Made by a program: the position numbers and the translations under genes. Below are positions 1 to 10,763 of a stretch of DNA of 64,000 bases, piece by piece. Source of the DNA: Ancistrus triradiatus (Eukaryota; Chordata; Actinopteri; Siluriformes; Loricariidae). Positions within the stretch are counted from its first letter, which is position 1; each line of letters begins with the position of its first letter. The notes under the pieces are model-generated. The model ran no database searches and was not told where the DNA came from. It worked only from the letters and a program-made list of their open reading frames with translations. The DNA lies in contig JAJAGP010000552.1 in NCBI GenBank assembly GCA_025084515.1, positions 297,501 through 361,500 on the forward strand, written 5' to 3'.

Positions 1-375
1 TGTAAATCAGTGGTGTCTTTAACAGCTTTTGATTAAAACTGTTATGTCCTCTGGGCTGTGCACTGACAAATTCATTTAATGACCATTGGCTTTACGATGG
101 GTATTAGTTAAGCATGTAGAGACCCACCGTTCTGGGAAAGACGAGGCACGATCAGATCAGGGTAAGTGAAAGTAGGGAAAGTAGCTCTTAATGCTTACAT
201 TTAGTTGCCTCTTCTATCAGATGCAACGTGCTTCAGGGCTTTGAAGTGTAACAAGAGAAGTGTGAATACATTTAGATTGTTAGTGAGTGATGTTTTAAAC
301 CAATGGACCTGTATTAGGGCCATTTCGATTTAAGCATATCATCCTCTCACTCATTGCTTTTATTCTGTATTCCAG
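1..375 (+). other. robo2: robo2 intron, 3' part
   Basis: This is the intron upstream of the first exon in the window. It ends in a pyrimidine-rich run and TTCCAG at 370-375. I see no repeat or other feature in it. Confidence 0.8.
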
Positions 376-639
376 CTATGACAGTGATGGTTGGGGTCAC
401 CCTCTGCCAGTGCAGACCTACTTGCACCAGGGATTAGAAGATGAGCTGGAGGAAGAAGAGGAGCGTGTGCCCACTCCACCCGTCCGTGGCGTGGCCTCAT
501 CTCCTGCGGCCATGTCTTTTGGAAAGCAGTCCACGGCCACGTTGACTCCATCTCCCAATGATGAGATGCAGCCCATGCTGAATGCCCATTTGGAAGAACT
601 CGCTCGACAGTACCAACTGGACATGGCCAAGCAGGCCTG
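376..639 (+). CDS. robo2: robo2 cytoplasmic-tail exon with VPTPPVRGVASSPA block
   Basis: Exon of Roundabout-2, the single-pass neuronal receptor for Slit; this part lies in the cytosol. It begins after TTCCAG with the last base of a split codon and ends at TG|GTGAGC, splitting a Trp codon (TG|G) completed by the next exon. The 87 whole codons read YDSDGWGHPLP, then an acidic run (EDELEEEEER), then VPTPPVRGVASSPA and STATLTPSP, and end in MQPMLNAHLEELARQYQLDM. The PTPPVRGVASSPA and TATLTPSP blocks are conserved in vertebrate Robo1 and Robo2, and the MQPML.AHL.EL form is that of Robo2. An open frame on the opposite strand is a shadow. The upstream ectodomain, transmembrane segment and CC0-CC2 motifs lie outside the window. 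The next exon is 2254 bp away. Confidence 0.95.
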
Positions 640-682
640 GTGAGCATGTCTCCTAGACATAACATCTTTATTATTAGTTTGT

Positions 683-2068
683 TTTCTATATTTCTGCTTA
701 AATTTGACCTAAATATCATCAGATTTCACACAAGTCCTAAAAGAAGAACTTGGTCATTTATTTATTAAGGAAAATGATCCAATAACACATATTAGTGAGT
801 GGCAAAAGTATGTGAACCTCTAGGATTAGCAGTTAATTTTAAGTTGAAATTAGAGTCAGGTGTTTTCAATATTACATATTAGTCAGTGGCAAAAGTATGT
901 GAACCTTTGCTTTCAGTATCTCCTGTGACCCCCCTGTGCAGCAATAACTGCAACTAAACGTTTCCTGTAACTGTTGATCAGTCCTGCACACTGGCTTGGA
1001 GGAATTTTAGCCCATTCCTCCGTACAGAACAGCTCTGGGATGTTGGTGGGTTTCCTCACATTAACTGCTCGCTTCAGGTCCTTCCACAACATTTCTGTTG
1101 GATTAAGGTCAGGACTTTGACTTGGGCATTCCAAAACATGAACTTTATTCTTCTTTAACCATTCTTTGGTAGAACGGCTTGTGTGCTTAGGGTCGTTTTC
1201 TTGCTGCATGACCCACCTTCTCTTGAGATTTAGTTCATGGACAGATGTCCTGATGTTTTCCTTTAGAATTCTCTGATAAAATTCAGAATTTATTGTTCCA
1301 TCAGTGATGGCAAACCGTCCTGGCCCAGATGCATCAAAACAGGCCCAAACCATGATACTACCACCACCATGTTTCAAAGATAGGATAAGGTTCTTATGCT
1401 GGAATGCATTGTTTTCCTTTCTCCAAACATAACGCTTATTTAAAACCAAAAAGTTCTATTTTGGTCTCATCTGTCCACAAAACATTCTTTCAATAGCCTT
1501 CTGGCTTGTAGAAGTTACCCTGAAGTCCTTTGTGACCTCACCAACTATTAAACCCCTTGCTCTTGGAGTGATCTTTGTTGGTCGACCACTCCTGGGGAGG
1601 GTAACAATGGTCTTGAATTTCCTCCATTTGTTCCTCCAATATGTCTGACTATGGTTTGGTGGAGTCCAAACTCTTTAGAGATGGTTTTGTAACCTTTTCC
1701 AGCCTGATGAGCATCAACAACACTTTTTCTGAGGTCCTCAGAAATCTCCTTTGTTCATGCCATGATACACGTCCACAAACATGTGTTGTGAAGAGCAGAC
1801 TTTGATAGATCTCTGTTCTTTAAATAAAACAGGGTGCCCACTCACACCTTCAAATTAACTGCTAATCCTAGAGGTTCACAAACATTTGCCACTCACTAAT
1901 ATGTAATACTGGATAATTTTCCTCAATAAATAAAAGACCAAGTATAATATTTTTGTTTCATTTGTTTAACTGGGTTCTCTTTATCTACTTTTATTAATTG
2001 TGTGAAAATCTGATGATGTTTTAGGTCATATTTATGCAGAAATATAGAAAATTCAAAGGGTTCACAAA
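683..2068 (-). mobile_element. Tc1/mariner element, lineage A, copy 1 (degraded)
   Basis: Its ends match the other lineage A copies in this window (28.7, 52.9 and 58.7 kb): TTTCTGC.TAAAT.TGACCTAAA near the left end and GGTTCACAAA at the right. The extreme left terminus is eroded and the right one runs into a (TA)n tract, so no clean TA duplication is visible. Compared with copy 4 it lacks roughly 200 bp in the middle (junction near 1511, after the words for ENVLWTDE). The transposase faces against robo2 transcription. Antisense insertion in an intron is the orientation least likely to disturb splicing. Confidence 0.9.
913..1763 (-). pseudogene. Tc1-A transposase pseudogene
   Basis: Read on the minus strand from an ATG at 1763, it starts with a Tc1-type helix-turn-helix region. 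A deletion near 1511 removes the segment between it and the first catalytic Asp. The C-terminal 178 residues are open to a stop at 913: GGGSIMVWACFDASGPGRFA, then NDPKHTSRSTKEW with the second catalytic Asp, then SQSPDLNPTEMLW with the third acidic residue of the DD34E triad, and a final AAQGGHRRY. It cannot make a complete transposase. The match is to the Tc1 family and not to bacterial IS630. Confidence 0.9.
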
Positions 2069-2089
2069 TATATATATATATATATATAC
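2068..2089. repeat. (TA)n microsatellite
   Basis: About ten TA dinucleotides directly follow the right end of Tc1-A copy 1. Tc1 elements insert at TA, so the tract may be the original target or may have expanded from the target duplication. Confidence 0.8.
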
Positions 2090-2893
2090 ATATTATAAAC
2101 AGGCTTTTAACATTCTGTTTATAGGGCATTGGATGGTATTTTAGTTTACTGATGCTTTTCCCTTCTTCTGTTTTTATGCTAACTAAAATAACCCTGCCTA
2201 CGCGAATGTTAAAAGCCTGTTTAGGCTAATCTGATGGTACATTTAAGAGTCTGTGTACAAAGTAATGCCTTCATGCAAAGCAAATGAGCCACATGCTTTA
2301 TCCTGTCCCTCCGTCAGGAAAAGTGGCATGTGTTCATTACAGTACCCGCTCACAGGGAATAGGCTCCACTTGTCAGGGAGGAGATGTCATGTCGCTGAAG
2401 TAATGACTACCCTGCTTCAAGTCAATCTTTGACACCAGGGAAGAGCCCATTATTACATCCAAATCCAGGCATAGCTGCATCAAAGGAATTGTACCGACTC
2501 ACATAGACAGGCCCATCCATACACGCACAGGGCTTTGTCAGCAGACCTTGGCGTTTGGAAGGTGACAGGCGAAGTGCGTGCATGCCTGTGGAGCTCATCA
2601 TTGTACTCTCTTCAGCTGCAATTAGCGGTTGATCACGTTAGCATTGTGTTAGCACGTTAAGCGCAACCGCGATAAATTAGCTGAATTGTTCCAGTTCATC
2701 TACAACTTGACAAGGAATGTTCCGGGGAATTGCAAATTTAACTTGACAGATACTCGTTCCCCCACACACATGCCTGTTAGGCTTTTATCTCTCAGCGTTG
2801 CTTGGCACCTTTTGTCTCCGGCTAACACTCTGTCTCGGCTTCCATTCACATTTGGAAATATTTAAATATTTATGAAAATTACATTTTTGACAG

Positions 2894-3108
2894 GCACATG
2901 CAGGGAGGTCCGTACCCCCCTCAAGCCCCAGCCCCTCCAATTGGCTACATGTCCAGCACCCTCGTGTCTGACATTGAGACAGATCTCCCTGATGATGACG
3001 ACGATGATGATGAAGAGGATGAAGGATATGAGATGTCACCACCACCTATACGGGGGATCGAACACACGCCAGGCTCCAGCATGGACAACCTAGACAGCTC
3101 TGTAACAG
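2894..3108 (+). CDS. robo2: robo2 exon with acidic (Asp/Glu) tract
   Basis: Acceptor TTTTGACAG, donor ACAG|GTAAGA. The first base completes the Trp codon from exon 376-639; the last base starts a Gly codon (phase 1). It reads WHMQGGPYPPQAPAPPIGYM, then SDIETDLP, a run of seven Asp and then DEEDEGYE-type acidic residues, then GIEHTPGSSMDNLDSSVTG. PP.GYMS..L.SD.ETD and TPGSSMDNLDSSVTG are Robo2-specific wording; the Robo1 counterpart is more diverged here. The Asp run is coded by alternating GAT/GAC, a coding trinucleotide tract that could vary in length. The 8.7-kb intron that follows is the longest in the window. Confidence 0.95.
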
Positions 3109-3175
3109 GTAAGATGCTCTGTGTTAAAAGAGTTCTTATTTCTGCTGCGTCATTCAGATGGTAGGGTCAGAATTT

Positions 3176-3298
3176 GGTGAAAACAAAATGGAAGCATGGA
3201 TCCATCATGCCTTGTATCAATGGTTCAAGCTGCTGGTGGTGTAATGGTATGGGGGGCTTTGTTCTTGGCATACTTTGGGCCTCTTAATACCAAGTAAG
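3176..3298 (+). mobile_element. Tc1-like fragment, lineage F
   Basis: A 120-bp piece matches the middle of the lineage F element at 31.6-32.3 kb. Words such as GGTGTAATGGTATGGGG (the GGGVMVWG motif) and CTTGGCATACTTTGGGCC (SWHTLGP) are typical of this transposase. It has neither end and no open frame. Confidence 0.7.
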
Positions 3299-3311
3299 CA
3301 TGGTTTAAACT

Positions 3312-3897
3312 AATGATAGACCGATGAATTGGCCGGTTGATTAATGCCAGCCGATATCTTTTTTTTACCAGCTGATACCTTCATTCACAAGGCTGATATT
3401 TAAAAATACTTTGCAACTTGCAGCTCATAAACTGGGACTACTGAGTGACTAAAACAAAGAGAGGCTGAGAGAACATTCAGTGAGGATGGGACTATTTGTG
3501 AAAAGATGAAAACTTTGTCTCCATTACAGCTTGCTGCTCTTAACTGGGACTGGGATTGAAAACAAAAAGATCCTGCTACCATGTGCACTTCTCTAACATT
3601 GTTTGTTTTTCGCCAGAAACAAGAAGATGCTGTCCTGGTAATAAATGCTGTCGTTAAGTGCAATGAAAAAACGTGTTATTTATTTTTTAAAATAAACAGT
3701 GTGCAAACCGAGGCAGTGCATTTTATAGCTTAAATAAATGTTCATTTAAGGTCAGCAATTTTGTGTCTCATTTATTATTATTAGTTGTATTAGTTGCAAA
3801 AAAAAAAAAAAAAGTGATATCAGCATTATACATCGGTCACCCTGCTCTGTAAATATCAGCATCGGCTATTGAAAACCCATGTCAGTCGACCGCTACT
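3312..3897. repeat. GCCGAT-rich interspersed repeat
   Basis: Left end TAGACCGATGAATTGGCC; the right end holds CATCGGCTATTG and CAGTCGACCG. Repeated ATCGGC/GCCGAT words at both ends mark a known kind of teleost non-autonomous repeat, which I cannot assign to a superfamily. An A16 run lies at 3798-3813. Confidence 0.5.
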
Positions 3898-4206
3898 TTA
3901 AACATTATAGCCTATCTGAGTGTCCCTTTATGACTACATTGTATCCATCTTCTCATGGATACACTTCTTTATTTTTATTTATTTTTTAATAATAATATTT
4001 ATATTTTTTATTATCCGAGGATGTACCTACAGCAAAAGTGTAATAAAAATGAAAACATAAGAAAATGCACAAGGATGAAAAACAAGAATAAAGTACTGTA
4101 TTACCCAAAAACATAATTATTAATATACTTAATACAAAATACCTCCAAACTACAGAGATTTGTTGTTAGCTTGAATCGTGTTGCTTGTCCTATTAGTTCC
4201 TGTTTA
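3898..4206. other. AT-rich intron stretch, no feature seen
   Basis: AT-rich sequence between the GCCGAT repeat and the pogo-like element. I see nothing recognisable. Confidence 0.6.
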
Positions 4207-4705
4207 CCGTATTTTCCGGACCATAAAGCGCACCGGGTTATAAGGCGCAATAAATGAAACAAAACTCTTAAGTTCCCTCGGAAGCTGTCTTTACCTGGTG
4301 CAGGGCGTCTTCTTGCTTCCTCCACTTCCGTACCATTGATTCGTTAATGTTGAATTCTCTCGCAGCTGCTCTATGACCATGTTGTACTGCGTGACTGATA
4401 GCGTTGTGTTTGAAATCCGATTCGAAAATAAATGAATGAATGCACGTACCCTAATGCTGAAGCACATACCGTATTACTCCGCTATGCTGCGCACTACGGT
4501 GGCCGTAAGCTTTGTAACTTACCAAGACCGTGCTAAAACATTTTGACAGATTTATGAGCGCCGTGTACCATCTACAATCGGTTCTAGGTCAGAAGGCTCA
4601 ACCAGAATTAATTCATACATTAGACGCACCGCATTTTAAGGCGCACTGTCGATTTTTGATAAAGTTAAAGGATTTTAAGTGCGCCTTATGGTCCGAAAAA
4701 TACGG
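4207..4705. mobile_element. pogo/Tigger-like non-autonomous element (499 bp)
   Basis: The termini are inverted repeats of about 29 bp with two differences: CCGTATTTTCCGGACCATAA at the left and, on the other strand, CCGTATTTTTCGGACCATAA at the right. A TA dinucleotide flanks each side (4205-4206 and 4706-4707), as expected for Tc1/mariner/pogo insertions. The interior keeps a piece of a pogo-type helix-turn-helix on the minus strand (separate entry), so this looks like a deletion derivative of an autonomous pogo-like transposon. The superfamily call rests on TA flanks plus the HTH remnant. Confidence 0.7.
4268..4423 (-). pseudogene. pogo/CENP-B-type HTH fragment
   Basis: The minus strand reads ESDFKHNAISHAVQHGHRAA, then AREFNINESMVRKWRKQEDA, then a short tail to a TAA at 4268-4270. 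The pattern FK..AI..A...G.RAAAREF.I.E..VRKWRKQ is that of the N-terminal DNA-binding helix-turn-helix of pogo/Tigger transposases and related CENP-B-like proteins. No DDE catalytic part follows; the element is too short to have held it. Confidence 0.6.
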
Positions 4706-4915
4706 TAATTGAGGATTAAATTAGGCACTCCTGTTATTCTTATTATTTAAATTCTAAACACATTATTGTAATTTAAATATAACTTTTTAGCCTATTTGAA
4801 TTCGCTATTCACTCGTGAAGCTGATGCAGTAACTGTGTCGCACCTCAGCGTACAGACTCAAAATGGCTGATTTCAAGCTCGCCAACTCAGTTTCCTTAAA
4901 CAAAGAATGGGTGCA

Positions 4916-5115
4916 ATGTGGTAGCCTAGTGGTTAAGGTACTGGACTTTGGACCAGAAGATCCAGGGTTCAAATCCCACCTCTGCCAAGCTGCCACTGTT
5001 GGGTCCTTGAGCAAGACCCTTAACCCACAGTTGCTTGGATTGTAAGACTGTACCAATTGTAAGTTGCTCTGGATAAGGGCGTCTGCTAAATGCTGTGAAA
5101 TGTAAATGTAAATGT
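4916..5115 (+). mobile_element. tRNA-derived SINE with L2-type tail, copy 1
   Basis: A Pol III A box (TAGCCTAGTGG, 4922-4932) and B box (GGTTCAAATCC, 4966-4976) form a tRNA-like head. A body with CCAAGCTGCCACTGTTGGG follows, then the tail TGGATAAGGGCGTCTGC and an (ATGTAA)n-like end. The tail also occurs at the end of the L2-clade fragment at 55.4 kb, so the L2 reverse transcriptase is the likely source of mobility. Not a functional tRNA. Confidence 0.9.
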
Positions 5116-5265
5116 TCAATGGGTTCCAATGTTGGGTGCAACAAAATTACAGACAAGAAGATTACAAATTGTGGGGATACAAATGTGGACCCCAGTGCAT
5201 GAAGTTTTGAGGGAACCCCATATTTTTAACAGCAGTTTTGAAATTGTGACATAACAGACATAATT

Positions 5266-5370
5266 GTTTATGCTGCTTAAACAGTCTATTTGAGTGAAAA
5301 GTGCCAGCTGTGTAAAACAATTACACAGCTGGCACTTTTCACTCAAATAGACTGTTTAAGCAGCATAAAC
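5266..5370. repeat. perfect 50-bp inverted repeat with 5-nt loop
   Basis: The arms 5266-5315 and 5321-5370 are exact reverse complements over all 50 positions, separated by AACAA. Each arm begins or ends with the GTTTATGCTGC / GCAGCATAAAC pair. Neither arm resembles another repeat in the window. RNA from the robo2 intron would fold into a perfect 50-bp hairpin. Confidence 0.95.
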
Positions 5371-6114
5371 TTGCAAGAGCAAAGCAAAGTTGACACTTGT
5401 CTAGAATCAGCCACATAACAACCAATTCCTGTTGGGTCACCAGAAATCAAAGCCACGTACAGGTTCAACCTCCTCAAAACCTGCTAAAGACATGAGTGCC
5501 TGTGGGGAGGCAGCGGAATGAGTGAGCCTGAATTGTAAAACTGCTTTGCCTTTGACACACATCAGAAAAACTCAAAGCCTAATTGATAGCGACTGTTTTT
5601 TTGCATGTCAATATCACACAAAGTTCTCTATTGAAGTAGATACTTAGTAAGTAATTAATGAGTAATTATTTTAGCATGTGGCATAATTACAGTTCATATA
5701 AAAATAAAAGAACCTGTTAAACTATTAAACAAGCAACGGTATTGTGGTTAAATTGTGTTAGATTTCATCCAAGAAATAGTCACAAAACGTGAGAAGTGCG
5801 AGCTTGTACACATTGCATTTGTAAGGCTATGTTGTCATGAAACTATGACAAAACAAAGAGGCCTCAAGAAGTAACTTCAGGAACTTCGCTGTTTGTTTTT
5901 TTCTGTTTACTTGTGTGACATGGTAGCTGTAACCAGTCAACTTTGAACAGTGCTGCTAGTACGTTAAGGGCTAGTTGATGCCATCTTTGAACTGGACACC
6001 AGTGGTCAATGAAGAGCGCTGTATTAATTTTCTAGAGCCAGTAGTTAACTATACATGAATAGTTATGAATAAGGAAGTCCCACATCATTTATAATTATTT
6101 TAATTGTACCACAA
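5371..6114. other. robo2: robo2 intron stretch, no feature seen
   Basis: Unique-looking AT-rich sequence between the palindrome and the second SINE; nothing supported. Confidence 0.6.
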
Positions 6115-6131
6115 GTGGTAGCCTGTACAAG

Positions 6132-6312
6132 ATGTGGTAGCCTAGTGGTTAAGGTACTGGACTTTAGACCAGATGGTTCAGGGTTCAAATCCCACCTCTG
6201 CCAAGCTGCCACTGTTGGGCCCTTGAGCACAGCCCTTAACCCACAATTGCTTGGATGTATCAATTGTAAGTCTCTCTGGATAAGGGAGCGTCCTAAATGA
6301 TGTAACTGTAAG
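6132..6312 (+). mobile_element. tRNA-derived SINE, copy 2
   Basis: Same head and body as copy 1: TAGCCTAGTGG, GGTTCAAATCC, CTGCCACTGTTGGGC and an eroded tail CTGGATAAGGGAGCGTCC. Same orientation as robo2. Confidence 0.9.
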
Positions 6313-6974
6313 TGGAAAATAACTGCATCTCATAGTGTAACTCATCTTCAGGCATTCTTATTTCATTTGCTCTTTTCTTCATTCTCTGGATTTCAGTCTA
6401 ATTCAGTACACTTGGACTCCAGTGTGAATTAGGGAAACAAGAAAAAAAAAGTGATCTTCCGAATCAGTAAGAAAAATGTTGAATACACAACAGCTTTTGC
6501 TGTGAGAGAGATGAGTCTGCCTGTATCTAACTGCAGATCGAAGTACAGCTCAAATCCATATGCAGTTCAGAGATAAAATAACCGAAATTACCAATCAAGC
6601 TAAAATGTCTTATTGCTTCATGATTGTCATATGATATTTTTCAGAAAGGTATTAGTAAAAGCATTGGCATATTTGTTTCTGTGTTACATTTCGTATAAAG
6701 ACAAATACAACATGTTTGATGGCATGAGAAATTGTCCCTTCAGCTTATAAACCAACACATACCAACCCATGCCTGAAAATTTACATATTCAATTTGAGTT
6801 TGGTCATGCAATTGGAGCTAAACTTTACTAAATTCTAATTACAGCTATGGAAAGAGATAAGAAAAGTCCATGAATTTTAAAAGAGGCCACCAAATTGGTG
6901 AAGGAAAAAGAGGAAACAGGAAAGAGAAATGAATGAGCCATAGCAATGAGAAATACCATTACAAATGAGAGAAA
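6313..6974. other. robo2: robo2 intron stretch, no feature seen
   Basis: No repeat or open frame of note. Confidence 0.6.
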
Positions 6975-7073
6975 TAAGGAAAGAAGGTGAGAGAGAGAGT
7001 GGGAGAAAGAGTGAAAGAAAGAAAGAAAGAGAGAGATAGAGGGGGAGAGAGATGGAGAGAGAGAGCATGCAGT
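6975..7073. repeat. purine-rich (GA)n/(GAAA)n microsatellite
   Basis: About 100 bp of almost pure purine built from GA, GAAA and GGGAGA units. The serine/leucine-rich open frames on the minus strand are products of this repeat and not genes. Confidence 0.85.
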
Positions 7074-8370
7074 GTGACCAGGTCATAATTCCAGTGCCAC
7101 CCATACCTTTTTTCCCCAGGAACATTTGGAATAAATCTCACGTTCGACTATTTCCATCGTTCCAGCCAAAAAGAGCCATTTCCATTTTTACAACGTATTC
7201 AGAAGGATTTATGGGCCGTCTGTCATAGCGGACATGTGAAGGGTATGAAATTGAGGGCCATGAAACTGAGAGTCTGTGTTGCCATTGCTCTCCTTCCTCT
7301 CTGACCGCAAAATAGATGGAGAGGAGAACTGAAATGGCCTTTACTGAGCAGGCTTGAGTATATAGTATGTGTTTTGTCAAAATGGTTGACACTCTTTATT
7401 CCTTGCTGTAGGGGGTCCATGCTGTATTTAATTTTCCAAGCTGTTACCCTCATTGGTGAGGTATTTGATTTTAGAAACTCCTGGTGAAGGTAATAAAAGT
7501 CATTAATAGAATTTTTTTTTTAAAGAATGGAACTTGTACAATGAGATGAGATTCAGTTTTGTATACTATAAGAAACAAATAATGGTTGGCTAAAAAAATG
7601 AAAAAAGAAATCATTTTTGCTGTGGTGCAATAGAGCATTAGCCTTTGCAGTTCTGATGTCTCTCTGTGTTGCTATTTGGAGAAGATGAAGGCCCTGGCTT
7701 AATCTGCTGCATATCCCTGATAGTGTTACTTTTACAGACAGCACTATTCCCTTTTATCCCCCCACCAGACCACCTTACTTCCAGCTCTCCTGACAGACAG
7801 GGAGAGAAATAGTGGGACATTAAACGCTATTTAATACAAGCCTTTTGGAAACGTACTTTGGCAAGGATAATGTTAAATAAATAAATAAAAAACAACTGTA
7901 GATCAGAATTTAACCTCCGGAGCACTCGCGTCCCCACGAGGACATGGCGTTTTGGATTTGATACACTTTATACTTCATTCTGCTTAACTCAGTCCTCATT
8001 TGTAGACACTCTTGAGCATTTCACAAAAACAAAAGTACCTCCTGTTTAAAGACGGTGCTCAGTTTTTATACATAAGAAAATCAGAGCTCCGAAGAGGGTA
8101 ATGAGGTCTCAAGAGGTTAATCCATTAAGCAACAAAGTGAAGAAGGGTTGTTGTTACAGGACATGGATAGATGTTTTAGGACCCAGATACAGAGCATTAC
8201 TAGTTTTGAACACCTGGGAGAACTGGAGACAAAATCAATTTGTTGGGGAGTTCCCAAAGAGGAAAGACCTCCCTTGTAAATGTAGTTATTTAATATATGC
8301 CTGTATATAATAAATATAGTTATTTCCCTGTGTTCCTATATATTCTTATATATAATGATATATAGGCATA
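7074..8370. other. robo2: robo2 intron stretch, no feature seen
   Basis: Mostly unique-looking sequence. The part at 8280-8370 is strongly AT-rich with TATATA runs. No gene supported. Confidence 0.55.
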
Positions 8371-8581
8371 TTTTATTAGGTGCACCTCCATGTTTCTACT
8401 CTCACTGTCCATTTTATCAGTTCTACTCTCCACATAGATGCACTATGTAGTCCTACAATTAGTCCATCTGCACAGGTCCTGTGGGGGTCCTGGCTATTAG
8501 ACCACAGGGTAAAGGAGACTAACAAACTATGTACAGAAACAGATGGACTACAGTCTGTAATTATAGAACTACAAAGTGCAG
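8371..8581 (-). repeat. non-autonomous repeat G, fragment
   Basis: It shares words with repeat G copies at 28.2 and 44.4 kb: TTATTAGGTGCACCTCCATG, GTCCTGTGGGGGTCCTGG and ACAGATGGACTACAGTCTG. This is a widespread teleost repeat; only one end of the unit is present here. Confidence 0.6.
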
Positions 8582-8589
8582 TGACAACA

Positions 8590-10760
8590 AAAACTTTACT
8601 CTCTCTCTCTACCTCCCACTCTCTTCATTTTACTTTTTTATACTTCTTAGTTTTCCTTCTTTTTCTCTTTTCCTTTCTTTGAACATACACAGTTCCTTAG
8701 CCACACAGAAGAACAAGCAATTTCCTTTTACCATCTTCTGCCTTCAAAGTGCAAGTTAAAGCCACAGCACTTAACCATGCTTGGGTTCAGCCTTATATAC
8801 CTTAGCAGGCAGCTGAATACAATCTGAGACTGATTAATCGAAGAGCACTCTGAAATGTAGCTTCCTCAGTCATACCAAGTCATACTAGTTGTGGCACTAA
8901 CACAGACATTTGTGCTCACAAAGACCTTGGTGTAAACTGATTTATATCTGGTAGGTGTATTTCATGTGTAGATGGGAGGTAGGGGCAAAAAGTAAAGATT
9001 TAATTTTTTCTAAAGCACTTTTAAGCAAAAACAAGAAAGGCGTTAGAAGAACTGCCATACCTCCAACACTGAAGAGATAAGGAAGTAAAAATAATGTGTT
9101 TAGCGCCATTTAAGCATTTTAACAATGTAGGTGCTTTATGAGCTTTGTAACGTCTCTAGTGAGCTTACTTTTAAAGCGCCACGGCCAACCACACTCTCAT
9201 AAAGTGAGGTCACATGGCCCTAAAGCAGACAGAGATGTTGGCTCGTCAAGGGGAATAATTACGATGCTTAACGATATGCAGATGAGGGCCAGGGCTGGTA
9301 TAAATCCACTTTAGTGGCAGCACGGTGCTACATGCCTTTTATGACCCAGATAACATGGCTTAGCAGAGCCTGGAGTATTAACTCTGCTTCACAATCACTG
9401 CCCCTGAATGGAGGAGGTAGTTTTAAACCTGTGGCTATAGTGTGCAAGTGCTGCGCTCAAGAAATGGAATTCATTAAATTGTTTTTCCCAGGAGTTTTGA
9501 CTGTCTTATAAGAGCATTGGAGATAATATACTGAATAAAATTGGTCGTTGTGACATTTTATTGATATATTTATTATTATTTTTGTAGAAATATTTTGTAT
9601 ATCTTATTAATGAACTTCAACATTAAATAAACTAAATGTAAAATTTGATTACATCCAGATCTGAAAACAAGGCTCCTTACATTAGCACAAATTAGTAGCA
9701 GTTTCCTGGCTCATGACCAAAGTGACCCATGTTCAAAACCTTTCTTGGATCCCACCCCCAAACAAAACACATAGTTCCACATGAATCAAACCAGGGCAAG
9801 CTGGTTAAAAAAGTAAATAAGTTATGAAGCTACCCTTGCTACATGCTAACAAAGCAGCTCTTCTGAAGGTAGTGGGTATAAAAGTTGGAATCCGTCTCAT
9901 TCATGAATTGCAAATCAATAATTTGCAAATGACTGCAAATTAATGACCAACATTACCATTGATTAAGGCATTATTTTGTATTGCTCAGTGTAGAATATTC
10001 AGCCTTGGACAGAGTAAACCTTGATTAATGCAAGCGTTAGTTTGTTGACATTGAATCAGGCATTAATTATTGAGTTAAGTATCAAGCACAGGAGAGTTAT
10101 TACATGTGTACATTTTCATGAGAATACATTAGTGCTTACTTGCTAATGGAAACTAACGTTTTAAAATCCAACTTACAGACACCATGTTATGAAATTTAAT
10201 AGAGGCACATTCAGAATACCTTTGGATGTATCAAGCAGTAATATTGTGCCAGACTAAAAAGCTGATGTTATTTTTGGTTACCAGCTTTATTCCCCACATA
10301 ACAGGGAGCGGTGACACACAGTACTTTGGAAATGGGTTTAGCCGACTCTACATTAGTGATGGGATCGGTGTACTGGGGCTGTTAGCGAATGTGGTGTTTC
10401 ATCGAGCAGCACTCCATAGCTCAGTGTAGGTGTTTTTGCTGAGCCTGGTCCTTCTGATGTGGAGCAGAACAGGGCCTTGGTGCAGCTTTGGCACCACTTC
10501 TCATTCATTAAATTCAGTGTGGCTTTGTTCAGAGAGGGGCCCAAGGGAGGCAACTATGTATTGGTAGAAAAACAATGCCAAGTGCAGTTTCTGTGCAAAA
10601 ACAGAAGATGATTTAGCTAGTACAGAGAACCGAGAGTTTTTCTTTTTTTTTTTTCTTGTGCTCTTGTAGTTTTCTGCTATTTTAAAAACAGTCCAACTAT
10701 AACAATAAAGCCATTAGAATGGGGACCATTAGAGAAAGTTCTACTAAAGCGGTTCTTAAG
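8590..10760. other. robo2: robo2 intron stretch; possible non-coding conserved DNA
   Basis: No transposon was recognised. A non-repetitive segment at about 9170-9420, with balanced composition, contains GATGCTTAACGATATGCAGA and resembles a conserved non-coding element in style only. Confidence 0.4.
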
Positions 10761-10763
10761 TAG

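Larger units (their letters stand above)
640..2893 (+). other. robo2: robo2 intron (2254 bp)
   Basis: GTGAGC donor and TTGACAG acceptor. The first two thirds are filled by a Tc1-A copy in minus orientation (683-2068) and a (TA)n run. In the remaining 0.8 kb before the acceptor I see no repeat; it could hold ordinary intron or a conserved non-coding element. Confidence 0.85.

Noticed and set aside
360..719. 119-codon open frame on the minus strand over the first robo2 exon
   Set aside because: Shadow of the real exon, which has correct splice borders and clear Robo similarity on the plus strand.
4916..4990. Possible tRNA gene (A and B boxes present)
   Set aside because: No cloverleaf-compatible acceptor stem; the boxes belong to a dispersed SINE found five times.
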